DNA of 6,851 nucleotides from Planctomycetota bacterium (GCA_023430365.1 JAEZAS010000178.1:1-6851); one strand, 5' to 3'. Shown: positions 1 through 5,713, counted from the stretch's first letter. Notes: a model not told the origin generated them from the letters alone. Translations and numbers: made by a program.

Positions 1-1
1 A

Positions 2-33
2 CACAAAGGCACGGAGACACGAAGACCCAAAGA
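2..33. repeat. Imperfect octamer tandem repeat
   Basis: Four consecutive octamers of similar sequence (CACAAAGG, CACGGAGA, CACGAAGA, CCCAAAGA) are read directly. No gene is seen here. The tract resembles the purine-rich 'cacggagacac' sequence I recall between genes in planctomycetes. That resemblance is from memory and was not checked. It may continue beyond the left edge. Confidence 0.45.
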
Positions 34-86
34 GAGCCGAGGACATTTTGTTCCGACGCCGACGCTAACAGCCTGTTGAAAAGCTT

Positions 87-106
87 GGCAGGCAAGAATG
101 CCTGCC
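87..106. repeat. MITE internal hairpin A
   Basis: GGCAGGCA (87-94) pairs perfectly with TGCCTGCC (99-106) across the 4-nt loop AGAA. Read on the other strand, it matches hairpin B at 142-161. The stem differences between the two are compensatory. Confidence 0.75.
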
Positions 107-141
107 CCACCATGCCCTTGATTTCTCCGGGAATACAGTGG

Positions 142-161
142 GCCAGACATTCCTGTCTGGC
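142..161. repeat. MITE internal hairpin B
   Basis: GCCAGACA (142-149) pairs perfectly with TGTCTGGC (154-161) across the 4-nt loop TTCC. It is an inverted copy of hairpin A, and both carry the same flanking GTGGG/CCCAC next to the stem. Confidence 0.75.
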
Positions 162-213
162 GGTTCGGACCCTATTTCAACAGGCTGCTAACCCGGGTCC
201 ACTGGCGGGGCAT

Positions 214-233
214 CTGAATTCTGGCGAATTCAG
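214..233. repeat. Hairpin in the rsmA leader
   Basis: CTGAATTC (214-221) and GAATTCAG (226-233) form a perfect 8-bp stem with a TGGC loop. The geometry (8-bp stem, 4-nt loop) matches the two MITE hairpins, but the sequence is unrelated and it lies outside the MITE boundary. It ends 39 nt before the rsmA start codon and may be in the transcript leader. It could also be another dispersed repeat. Confidence 0.6.
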
Positions 234-272
234 CTACGAGGAAGGCCCAGCGCCACACAGAACCGATCAAGT

Positions 273-1181
273 ATGACCGCCAATCGCCAAACGCTCACCT
301 TCCTGCAAAACCGCTTCAAAGAAGCGGGGATCCGCCCCGAAACTCGGCATGGGCAGAACTTTCTCATCGATCTGAACCTGATCGACGTCCTGGTCGAGGC
401 CGCCGACATCGGTCCCAGCGACGTGGTGCTCGAAGTTGGCACCGGCATGGGCTCGCTCACGGCTAAGCTGGCCGAGCGGGCGGCGCATGTGGTGACGGTC
501 GAGATCGACCACCGGATGCACTCTCTCGCGTCCGAAGAGCTGGAGAATTTCGGCAACATCACGATGCTCCTCCAGGACGCACTGAAGAGCAAAAATCACC
601 TCCATGCGAAGGTGATGGATACGGTCCGCGAGCACATGAATGCCGCTCCTGGCCGACGGTTCAAGCTGGCGGCCAACCTGCCGTACAACGTCGCCACGCC
701 GATTCTCTCGAACCTGCTGACCGAGAACCCAGAGCCTGTCTCGCTGACGGCGACGATCCAGAAGGAACTCGCCGACCGGATGACGGCCCCGCCGGGAACG
801 AAGGACTACAGCGCCCTGAGCATCTGGATGCAGGCGATTGCCGACACCAAGACGGTCCGCATCCTGCCGCCGCAGGTCTTCTGGCCCAAACCCAAGGTAA
901 CGTCGGCCATCGTGCACATCGTGCCCAATGCCGAAAAACGGAGCCGGATCGCCGACCTGGAATTCTTCCACCTGTTCGTGCGCTCGATCTTCCTCCATCG
1001 CCGCAAGTTCCTTCGCAGCGGCGTGGTGCACGCCATGAGCGACCGTCTCGACAAGGCCGCCGTGGACGAAGTGCTTGATCCGTTCGGGTTTCCCAACGAC
1101 GTGCGGGCCGAGCAGCTCGACGTGGAAACCCTCATCGCCCTAGCCGACGCGTTTCAAGTGCGCCTCAAAGGCGGGCTGTAA
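273..1181 (+). CDS. rsmA: 16S rRNA dimethyladenosine transferase RsmA (KsgA)
   Basis: This 302-residue cytoplasmic enzyme uses S-adenosylmethionine to dimethylate two adjacent adenosines (A1518/A1519 in E. coli numbering) in the 3' terminal helix of 16S rRNA, a late small-subunit assembly step. Visible motifs are GQNFL at 27-31, the SAM-binding loop LEVGTGMGSLT at 53-63, the acidic ribose ligand in VEID at 76-79, the catalytic NLPYNV at 135-140, and the FWPKPKVTSA segment near 203-212. A C-terminal region with FLHRRKFLRSG follows. It is about 30 residues longer than E. coli KsgA (about 270). Part of the excess is a basic segment at about 105-129, before the catalytic loop. The ATG at 273 gives the expected N-terminus but has no good Shine-Dalgarno; the nearest purine run is over 20 nt upstream. 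The neighbour eno converges on it, so it is probably transcribed separately. Confidence 0.96.
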   Translation: MTANRQTLTFLQNRFKEAGIRPETRHGQNFLIDLNLIDVLVEAADIGPSDVVLEVGTGMGSLTAKLAERAAHVVTVEIDHRMHSLASEELENFGNITMLLQDALKSKNHLHAKVMDTVREHMNAAPGRRFKLAANLPYNVATPILSNLLTENPEPVSLTATIQKELADRMTAPPGTKDYSALSIWMQAIADTKTVRILPPQVFWPKPKVTSAIVHIVPNAEKRSRIADLEFFHLFVRSIFLHRRKFLRSGVVHAMSDRLDKAAVDEVLDPFGFPNDVRAEQLDVETLIALADAFQVRLKGGL

Positions 1182-1207
1182 CGCGTTGCCACGCGAGAAG
1201 AAAGCAG

Positions 1208-1228
1208 CCGGAGGCGAACCGCCTCCGG
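1208..1228 (+). repeat. Short GC hairpin, copy 1, downstream of rsmA
   Basis: CCGGAGGCG (1208-1216) and CGCCTCCGG (1220-1228) form a perfect 9-bp stem with an AAC loop, beginning 26 nt after the rsmA stop. There is no T-tract after it, so it is not a classical intrinsic terminator. It may protect the mRNA 3' end or assist termination. Related copies lie at 1317-1337 and 3402-3422. Confidence 0.75.
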
Positions 1229-1255
1229 GCGAATGGCGCGTGGAGTCACTACGTG

Positions 1256-1286
1256 AAAAAAAAGGATCGTCCCTAAAGACGATCCT
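1256..1286 (-). terminator. Rho-independent terminator of eno (possibly bidirectional)
   Basis: Read on the minus strand, AGGATCGTC pairs with GACGATCCT (1278-1286 with 1263-1271) as a perfect 9-bp stem with a 6-nt loop. The stem runs directly into eight T residues (1256-1263 complement; the last overlaps the stem). This is a textbook intrinsic terminator about 90 nt past the eno stop codon. On the plus strand the stem is followed by CTTGAAATTTT, a weaker tail, so partial termination of rsmA transcripts is plausible. Confidence 0.85.
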
Positions 1287-1316
1287 CTTGAAATTTTGTC
1301 TTCTCGCAGGGCGGGC

Positions 1317-1337
1317 CCGGAGGCGGTTCGCCTCCGG
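1317..1337 (-). repeat. Short GC hairpin, copy 2, downstream of eno
   Basis: The 9-bp stem is the same as copy 1. When read in the direction of eno the loop is also AAC, so copies 1 and 2 are identical in gene orientation. It starts 38 nt after the eno stop and precedes the intrinsic terminator. Confidence 0.75.
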
Positions 1338-1375
1338 CTACTTACGATGGAGATAGCCGGCCCAAGCGGAGCCGC

Positions 1376-2668
1376 TTACCGCTTCTTCGACAGGCGGTCG
1401 AGCAGGAGCGGGCCGCCGTAGAGGGCGCCGGTGTCGAGCTGCTCTTCGATCCGCAGCAGCTGGTTGTACTTCGCCATGCGGTCGCTGCGCGAAGCCGAGC
1501 CGGTCTTGATCTGGCCGGTGCTCAGGGCGACGGCCAGGTCGGCGATGAACGAGTCCTCGGTCTCGCCGCTGCGGTGGCTGGAAATGCTCGTGTAGCCGTT
1601 GCGATGGGCCAGCTGGATCGCCGCGATCGTCTCGGTCAGGGTGCCGATCTGGTTCACCTTGATGAGAATGCTGTTGGCGATGCCGTCGTTGATGCCGCGC
1701 TGCAACCGCTCGGTGTTGGTCACGAACAGGTCGTCGCCGACCAGCTGGATCTGGCTGCCGAGCTTCTGCGTCAGGGCCTTCCAGCCTTCCCAGTCGTCTT
1801 CGGCACAGCCGTCTTCGATCGAAACGATCGGATAGTTGGCGACCCAGTCGGCGAGGAAGTCGACCATGCCGGCCGAATCGAGCTGCTTGCCGTCGATCGT
1901 GTACTTCTTGCTCTTCGAATCGTAGAACTCGGTCGAGGAGACGTCGAGCGCCAGTTTCACCTGCTCGCCCGCCTTGTAGCCGGCCTTTTCGATCGCTTCC
2001 ATGATGCAATCGAGGGCTTCGCGGTTGCTGCGGAAGTCGGGGGCAAAACCACCTTCGTCGCCGACCGCCGTGTTGAGCTTCTTGCCCTTCAGCACCGACT
2101 TCAGGCTGTGGAAGATCTCGCAGCCGCAGCGGAGCGCGTCGCTGAACCGGTTGAAGCCGAGCGGGAAGATCATAAATTCCTGCACATCGACGGCGTTGTC
2201 GGCGTGAGCGCCGCCGTTGATGATGTTCATCATCGGGGCTGGCAGCAGGTTGGCGCCCGCGCCGCCGAGGTAGCGGTAGAGGGGCTGCTGCGAGAAGACG
2301 GCGGCGGCCTTGGCCACGGCAAGCGACACGCCCAGGAGGGCGTTGGCGCCGAGGTTCTTCTTGTTCGAGGTGCCGTCCAGCTCGATCATCCGCTGGTCGA
2401 TGCCGATCTGGTCCAGGGCGTCCCAGCCCAGCAGGTTCTCGGCGATCGTGGTGTTGATGTTGTTGACCGCCTTGGTCACCCCCTTGCCGAGGAAGACCGA
2501 CTTGTCGCCATCCCGCAGCTCCCAGGCCTCGTGGGCGCCGGTGCTCGCTCCACTGGGAACGGCGGCCCGGCCGAAGGAACCGTCGGACAATTGAACCTCG
2601 ACTTCGACCGTTGGATTGCCGCGGCTATCGAGGATTTGCCGACCTTGGATGTTTGCGATCAGGCTCAT
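1376..2668 (-). CDS. eno: Enolase (phosphopyruvate hydratase)
   Basis: This 430-residue enzyme converts 2-phosphoglycerate to phosphoenolpyruvate in glycolysis and gluconeogenesis. The length matches the family (432 in E. coli). The N-terminal domain opens MSLIANIQGRQILDSRGNPT and carries the mobile loop SGASTGAHEA (39-48). By comparison with E. coli, Glu164 (QEF) and Glu205 (GDEGG) line the active site, and the magnesium ligands are Asp242, Glu285 (SIEDG) and Asp312 (GDDLFVTN). The catalytic bases are Lys337 (ILIKVNQIG) and Lys388 (IKTG). The SSHRSGETED signature at 363-372 contains His365. All key residues are present. The ATG at 2668 is chosen because the family N-terminus begins there. 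The frame stays open upstream, but that part translates intergenic repeat. No clear Shine-Dalgarno is seen. It converges with rsmA and diverges from the small basic gene. Confidence 0.97.
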   Translation of the reverse strand: MSLIANIQGRQILDSRGNPTVEVEVQLSDGSFGRAAVPSGASTGAHEAWELRDGDKSVFLGKGVTKAVNNINTTIAENLLGWDALDQIGIDQRMIELDGTSNKKNLGANALLGVSLAVAKAAAVFSQQPLYRYLGGAGANLLPAPMMNIINGGAHADNAVDVQEFMIFPLGFNRFSDALRCGCEIFHSLKSVLKGKKLNTAVGDEGGFAPDFRSNREALDCIMEAIEKAGYKAGEQVKLALDVSSTEFYDSKSKKYTIDGKQLDSAGMVDFLADWVANYPIVSIEDGCAEDDWEGWKALTQKLGSQIQLVGDDLFVTNTERLQRGINDGIANSILIKVNQIGTLTETIAAIQLAHRNGYTSISSHRSGETEDSFIADLAVALSTGQIKTGSASRSDRMAKYNQLLRIEEQLDTGALYGGPLLLDRLSKKR

Positions 2669-2770
2669 GAAACTACTCGTGCAAAACAGGACCGGGAAAG
2701 GCGTCAGATGCCCAAGCAAACTGTCTGGGCCACAAGGGAGGCTATTGTGACGAAAGAGGGCCGGGCTGAG

Positions 2771-2951
2771 TAGGGTAGGGGGCGGGAGGCCGTGGTCGAA
2801 TCCCGAGGAAGAGGAAATGACGAACGACGAGGTCCGAATGACCAACGGGGGGCTGGCCCGTCTGGAAACAGGGAGGCGTAGCCGACCTGGTTTGGTCATT
2901 CGGATTTGGTCATTCGTCATTTCCTCCCGGGCAGGCTGGAAGCCTACCCTA
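2771..2951. repeat. Imperfect palindromic intergenic element
   Basis: The arms 2811-2845 and 2892-2926 are inverted copies matching at 31 of 35 positions, with the core AATGACGAA/TCCGAATGACCAA motif. An outer 9-bp pair TAGGGTAGG (2771-2779) and CCTACCCTA (2943-2951) continues the symmetry. The centre (2846-2891) is not palindromic. There is no transposase and no clear target duplication. It lies in the eno/basic-gene divergent region and could extrude a cruciform or form RNA hairpins. Confidence 0.65.
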
Positions 2952-2961
2952 CGGTTGCCGC

Positions 2962-2989
2962 TTGACCGTGGCTGTGGGCCGCTTAAGTT
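2962..2989 (+). promoter_or_regulatory. Weak sigma70-like promoter candidate for the small basic gene
   Basis: TTGACC (2962-2967) is a good -35 match. TAAGTT (2984-2989), 16 nt later, is a poor -10 match. It lies about 90 nt before the GTG start. Only the -35 is convincing. Confidence 0.25.
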
Positions 2990-3020
2990 ATGGAAATAGA
3001 TCGAGCAGCGGCGGTATTTT

Positions 3021-3060
3021 CGGGGCGACGCCGGGCTGCAGGGTAACGATATTCGCCCCG
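3021..3060 (+). promoter_or_regulatory. Leader hairpin just upstream of a Shine-Dalgarno
   Basis: CGGGGCGA (3021-3028) and TCGCCCCG (3053-3060) are perfectly complementary and enclose 24 nt. The stem ends 5 nt before the AGGAG ribosome-binding site of the basic-protein gene. It could influence translation initiation. No known riboswitch is recognised. Confidence 0.35.
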
Positions 3061-3065
3061 CTCTC

Positions 3066-3070
3066 AGGAG
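3066..3070 (+). promoter_or_regulatory. Ribosome-binding site deciding the GTG start
   Basis: AGGAG lies 8 nt before the GTG at 3079 and 5 nt before the GTG at 3076. The 8-nt spacing favours 3079 and argues against the upstream TTG start at 2962. Confidence 0.7.
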
Positions 3071-3078
3071 ACCGAGTG

Positions 3079-3264
3079 GTGACGATTACGCGCGTGGGTA
3101 CGAACCAGAAGTATTCCGAAGGTTGGGAAAAGATTTTCGCGAAGGGTGGTTCGGCGAAGTCGGGCGGATCGAAGGGCGCTTCGGCCAAGCCGGCGGCAAA
3201 GCCCTCGCCGAAGAAGGCTGGCAAGAAGGCGCCGGCGAAGAAGCCCGCCAAGAAGGGCAAGTAA
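3079..3264 (+). CDS. Small basic protein with histone H1-like Lys/Ala/Pro tail
   Basis: The gene encodes 61 residues from a GTG start supported by AGGAG at 8 nt; the adjacent GTG at 3076 would add one residue. Residues 1-20 form a compact head containing TRVGTNQKYSEGWEKIF. It holds both acidic residues of the protein (Glu14, Glu17) and its only Trp. Residues 21-61 are a low-complexity tail of Lys, Ala, Pro, Gly and Ser with 14 lysines and no acidic residue. The tail includes SPKK at 43-46, a motif known from histone H1-type DNA binding. Binding to DNA or RNA is inferred from charge and composition only. I recall similar short 'ITRVGTN...' proteins in planctomycetes but cannot name a function. 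It converges with the large redox gene at 3446. Confidence 0.75.
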   Translation: MTITRVGTNQKYSEGWEKIFAKGGSAKSGGSKGASAKPAAKPSPKKAGKKAPAKKPAKKGK

Positions 3265-3292
3265 GCTGGGCGCGGGCAAAGCAAGCTGCATC

Positions 3293-3321
3293 CGACCGAA
3301 CCGGTCGACTTCAGCCGACCG
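3293..3321 (+). other. Alternative hairpins after the small basic gene
   Basis: CGACCG (3293-3298), CGGTCG (3302-3307) and CGACCG (3316-3321) give two mutually exclusive 6-bp stems, 28 nt past the stop codon. There is no T-tract. It is a weak candidate for a 3' end structure of this gene. The rest of the 3265-3445 gap shows nothing beyond the GC hairpin at 3402. Confidence 0.3.
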
Positions 3322-3401
3322 TCCGCCGAGCGCCGATACCCGCTGCCGCTGAGCTGTGACGCAACCAACTCGTGGTCGCGGTGGGCGCTTCTCCAAACTC
3401 T

Positions 3402-3422
3402 CCGGAGGCGATTTGCCTCCGG
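3402..3422 (-). repeat. Short GC hairpin, copy 3, downstream of the multidomain redox gene
   Basis: The plus strand shows CCGGAGGCG (3402-3410), loop ATT, then TGCCTCCGG (3414-3422). This gives eight Watson-Crick pairs and one G.T closing pair. In gene orientation the loop reads AAT, close to the AAC of copies 1 and 2. It starts 23 nt after the stop of the minus-strand gene. Confidence 0.7.
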
Positions 3423-3445
3423 GCCGCGGCAGGTGGCAGGCGGTG

Positions 3446-5713
3446 CTACTTGCCGGTCATCAGTTCGGTGACTTCTTTCAGCACGGCGGCCGCTTCTTCG
3501 GGAAATGCCCCCGGCTCCGAACTCCAGAAGTTGACCGTCCCCGCGACGCCGTCGAGCTTCACCGGGTAGTGGGCGCTCGAACCGTACGCCTGCGACATGA
3601 ATTTCAGGTCGGCTGCCGACTCGCCAGCCAGCTTGGTGTGCATCATCGGCTCGCTGCGCTCGGCGTACCGGGCAATCATGCTCATCCGCTTGTCGAGCCG
3701 GCGTCCGGCGCCGCCGACCTGCATGTCGAGGTCGGGCTCCTGCATGCAGCGGCGCACGTTCAGCTTGTCCCCTTCCACGGTCGTGAAGCAGACGCGGTCG
3801 AGCTGGGGCAACACTTCCTGGAGCTTGGGGCCAAATCGCTTGAAGTGGGCGTCGCTCCGCAGCGCTTTGCGCGCTAAGGCTTTCACCTCGTCGGTCAGCT
3901 TCGGTGGCGACTTCTTAGCGGCTTCTACGAACTCTGAAGTGCGCGACTTGCCGCCGCGGGCCGTCGTGTCGGCTGGGGCGACGTCGAAATAGCCCAGCAT
4001 CATTTCTTCCCAGGTCTGATCCCCCCAGCGAACTTCGGCGGTCGGATCGGGATTGGCGATATTGTCCTCGGAGTTGTCGTACCAGGCTTCGCACCTCAAC
4101 TTGGTGCCGGCTGGCATCCGCTTCGGCTCCGCGAGGACGTAGCTGAGTTGCCAGTTGAAGTCGTAGCGCGGGATGTCGAGCAGAATTTCTTCCTTGCCGT
4201 CGGGAAACACGGCCGTGTAGCGGAACGCTTTGCCGCGCAGATGCATGTGGGGGAACATCGAGTACAGCAGCATGTCGCTGCCGAAGCGATGGTTGGCCTC
4301 GACCCGGTGGTTCGAGGCGCCGGGCGGGATGCGGAACCCGTGGTTGTCCGCTTTGTTCGTCCCCACCTGGCGGCGGACCTTGCTCGCGTCGGTGAACACC
4401 AGGCCGACGCTGCTGCGGTCCTGCTGGGGTTCGCCATTGGTCGTGTAGTGGATCTGGAAGACCAGCCGCGAACCGGCTGGGACGAATTTCGCCATGTCGT
4501 CGGGCAGATCCATCGGCTTCGCGCCGGGGGCAGTGGCGACGAGGAACTCGGTGTGCACGTCGCCCAGTTGGGTCGAGCCTTTCGGCGGCAGCACGCCGAC
4601 GATGATGTGGTGCACGACCGAGCGATTGCCCGGACGGGCTTCAGCCGCGCGGACCCATTTGTCTTCCTTGAAACCGGGATCGACAATGAAGTGCTGGTAC
4701 TTCACTTCTCCCTTGGCAGGAACGTTGTAAGGCTTGTCGGCGATGAAGAACACCGCGTCGGGTTTGGGAATCTGCCAGCCTTCGGTGAACTGCGGCGGCT
4801 TGGGGAGATCCTTGCGGTCCCCTTCGGGAGCCCCAGCCTCCACCCAGCGATAGATCAGGCTCTTCTCTTCGTCGCTGAGGCGGGCGTCGTTGCTGAACTT
4901 GCCATGCGCGGGGCTTGCGCTCCACGGCGGCATCCGCTCCTCCTCGACGACCTCGCGCATCATCGCCGCCCAGCCGACCGACTCTTCGTAGTTGGTCAGG
5001 GAGAATGGACCAATCTCGCCCGGGCGATGACAGGTCACGCAATGGGCGTTGAGAATCGGAGCGATGTGCTTGGAGTAAGTGACTTCGCTGCTCGGCTTGG
5101 CCTTGAGAATGCGACCGATGTGGCAGCCGACGACTTCCGTCTCCGCAGTCTCGACCGGCTTGCCGGCGAGCAGGGCGTCGATGGCTTCGACAAGATACTC
5201 ACGCTCGACCTTGGGGCGCTGGCGGCCGTAAGTGAACTGGTCATCGATCCGGCCGCGGTAACGAATCGTTCGCTGACCATCCAGCAGGACCACTTCGGGA
5301 GTGCGCGAGGCGCCCAAATGGTCGGCCACTTGATTGCCGCCATCCTTGAGCAGCGGCAGATCAACTTTCAGCACTCGGGCATAAGCGCCCATCTCGGCGA
5401 GCGAATCCTGCTGGTTGGAAAAGACGCCCACGACCGTGACGCCCTTGTCCTGATACTTGTCGGCAATCTCCTGCAATCGCGAGCCGTACTGGCGTGCGAG
5501 CGGGCACTCGGTTCCCAGGAAGGCAAGGGCGATGGCCTTCTGGTCCTTAAAGTCGTCCAGCGACCATTGCTTGCCGCGGAAGTCGGGCAACCGAAAGCTC
5601 TTGATCTGCTCGCCGGGCGGCTTCGGCTGAATTTTTTCGGCTGCTGAAACGTGCGATACGAGGCACAGAGCAACAAGTACAATCAAAGAACTGGTGAAGA
5701 TGTTCTGAAGCAT
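3446..5713 (-). CDS. Exported redoxin/cytochrome c/copper monooxygenase-like fusion with C-terminal GAF-like domain
   Basis: A 755-residue protein. Residues 1-24 are a signal peptide ending VSA before AEK, so the protein is probably exported. Residues 36-185 look like a redoxin/AhpC-TSA thioredoxin fold with one cysteine in GTECP (Cys70); Cys197 follows in GCHIG. A heme c motif CVTCH sits at 225-229, with Met261 (RMPPW) a possible axial ligand. About 320-580 resembles the copper type II ascorbate-dependent monooxygenases (PHM/DBM): His368-His369, His422 (QIHY), His489/His491 (HMHLRG) and Met571 (EEMM) match the CuH and CuM ligands. About 606-755 resembles a GAF domain, ending GTVNFWSSEPGAF. 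The ATG at 5713 is chosen because the signal peptide starts there; an ATG at 5758 or a TTG at 5785 is possible, and no Shine-Dalgarno decides. The substrate is unknown. Oxidation of an organic substrate with internal electron transfer is inferred. Confidence 0.9.
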   Translation of the reverse strand: MLQNIFTSSLIVLVALCLVSHVSAAEKIQPKPPGEQIKSFRLPDFRGKQWSLDDFKDQKAIALAFLGTECPLARQYGSRLQEIADKYQDKGVTVVGVFSNQQDSLAEMGAYARVLKVDLPLLKDGGNQVADHLGASRTPEVVLLDGQRTIRYRGRIDDQFTYGRQRPKVEREYLVEAIDALLAGKPVETAETEVVGCHIGRILKAKPSSEVTYSKHIAPILNAHCVTCHRPGEIGPFSLTNYEESVGWAAMMREVVEEERMPPWSASPAHGKFSNDARLSDEEKSLIYRWVEAGAPEGDRKDLPKPPQFTEGWQIPKPDAVFFIADKPYNVPAKGEVKYQHFIVDPGFKEDKWVRAAEARPGNRSVVHHIIVGVLPPKGSTQLGDVHTEFLVATAPGAKPMDLPDDMAKFVPAGSRLVFQIHYTTNGEPQQDRSSVGLVFTDASKVRRQVGTNKADNHGFRIPPGASNHRVEANHRFGSDMLLYSMFPHMHLRGKAFRYTAVFPDGKEEILLDIPRYDFNWQLSYVLAEPKRMPAGTKLRCEAWYDNSEDNIANPDPTAEVRWGDQTWEEMMLGYFDVAPADTTARGGKSRTSEFVEAAKKSPPKLTDEVKALARKALRSDAHFKRFGPKLQEVLPQLDRVCFTTVEGDKLNVRRCMQEPDLDMQVGGAGRRLDKRMSMIARYAERSEPMMHTKLAGESAADLKFMSQAYGSSAHYPVKLDGVAGTVNFWSSEPGAFPEEAAAVLKEVTELMTGK

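Larger units (their letters stand above)
65..191. mobile_element. MITE-like non-autonomous element with CTAA target duplication
   Basis: Perfect 13-bp terminal inverted repeats CAGCCTGTTGAAA (69-81) and TTTCAACAGGCTG (175-187) bound a 119-bp element. Each end abuts the tetranucleotide CTAA (65-68 and 188-191), which has the form of a 4-bp target-site duplication. CTAA matches the YTAR target consensus of the IS5 group of insertion sequences, so mobilisation by an IS5-type transposase is inferred. There is no transposase inside. Two 8-bp hairpins (87-106 and 142-161) form an inverted pair. The only open frame across it (76-276) shows no family resemblance and is judged spurious. The element lies 82 bp before rsmA and could affect its transcription. 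Confidence 0.65.
2669..3078. other. Intergenic region between divergent eno and the small basic gene
   Basis: The 410 bp hold the upstream sequences of both flanking genes, an imperfect palindrome at 2771-2951, a weak promoter candidate and a leader hairpin before the basic-protein gene. Open frames here (for example 2817-2999, plus strand) translate the inverted repeat and read like the spurious 'hypothetical proteins' this repeat tends to produce. No convincing promoter was found for eno. Confidence 0.6.

Noticed and set aside
76..276. 66-residue plus-strand open frame across the MITE
   Set aside because: It translates the inverted repeats and hairpins and runs into rsmA. No Shine-Dalgarno or family resemblance.
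267..1031. 254-residue minus-strand frame over rsmA
   Set aside because: An antisense shadow of a clear RsmA gene, caused by GC-rich codon positions.
1574..2773. 399-residue plus-strand frame over eno
   Set aside because: Antisense to a complete enolase; composition is typical of shadow frames.
2773..2789. G-rich run as a possible G-quadruplex
   Set aside because: Only three tracts of three or more G are present, so a standard four-tract quadruplex is not supported.
2669..2920. 84-residue N-terminal extension of enolase
   Set aside because: The enolase N-terminus matches from the ATG at 2668. The extension translates the intergenic palindrome.
2817..2999. Short plus-strand frame beginning MTNDEVRMTN
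   Set aside because: It is a translation of the inverted-repeat arms, a known pattern for spurious calls.
4148..5647. 499-residue plus-strand frame
   Set aside because: Antisense to the redoxin/cytochrome/copper gene, whose motifs are unambiguous.
5669..5713. Lipoprotein signal in the fusion protein
   Set aside because: The cysteine in the signal region is preceded by VAL, which is not a good lipobox; a VSA cleavage site follows and fits an ordinary signal peptide better.
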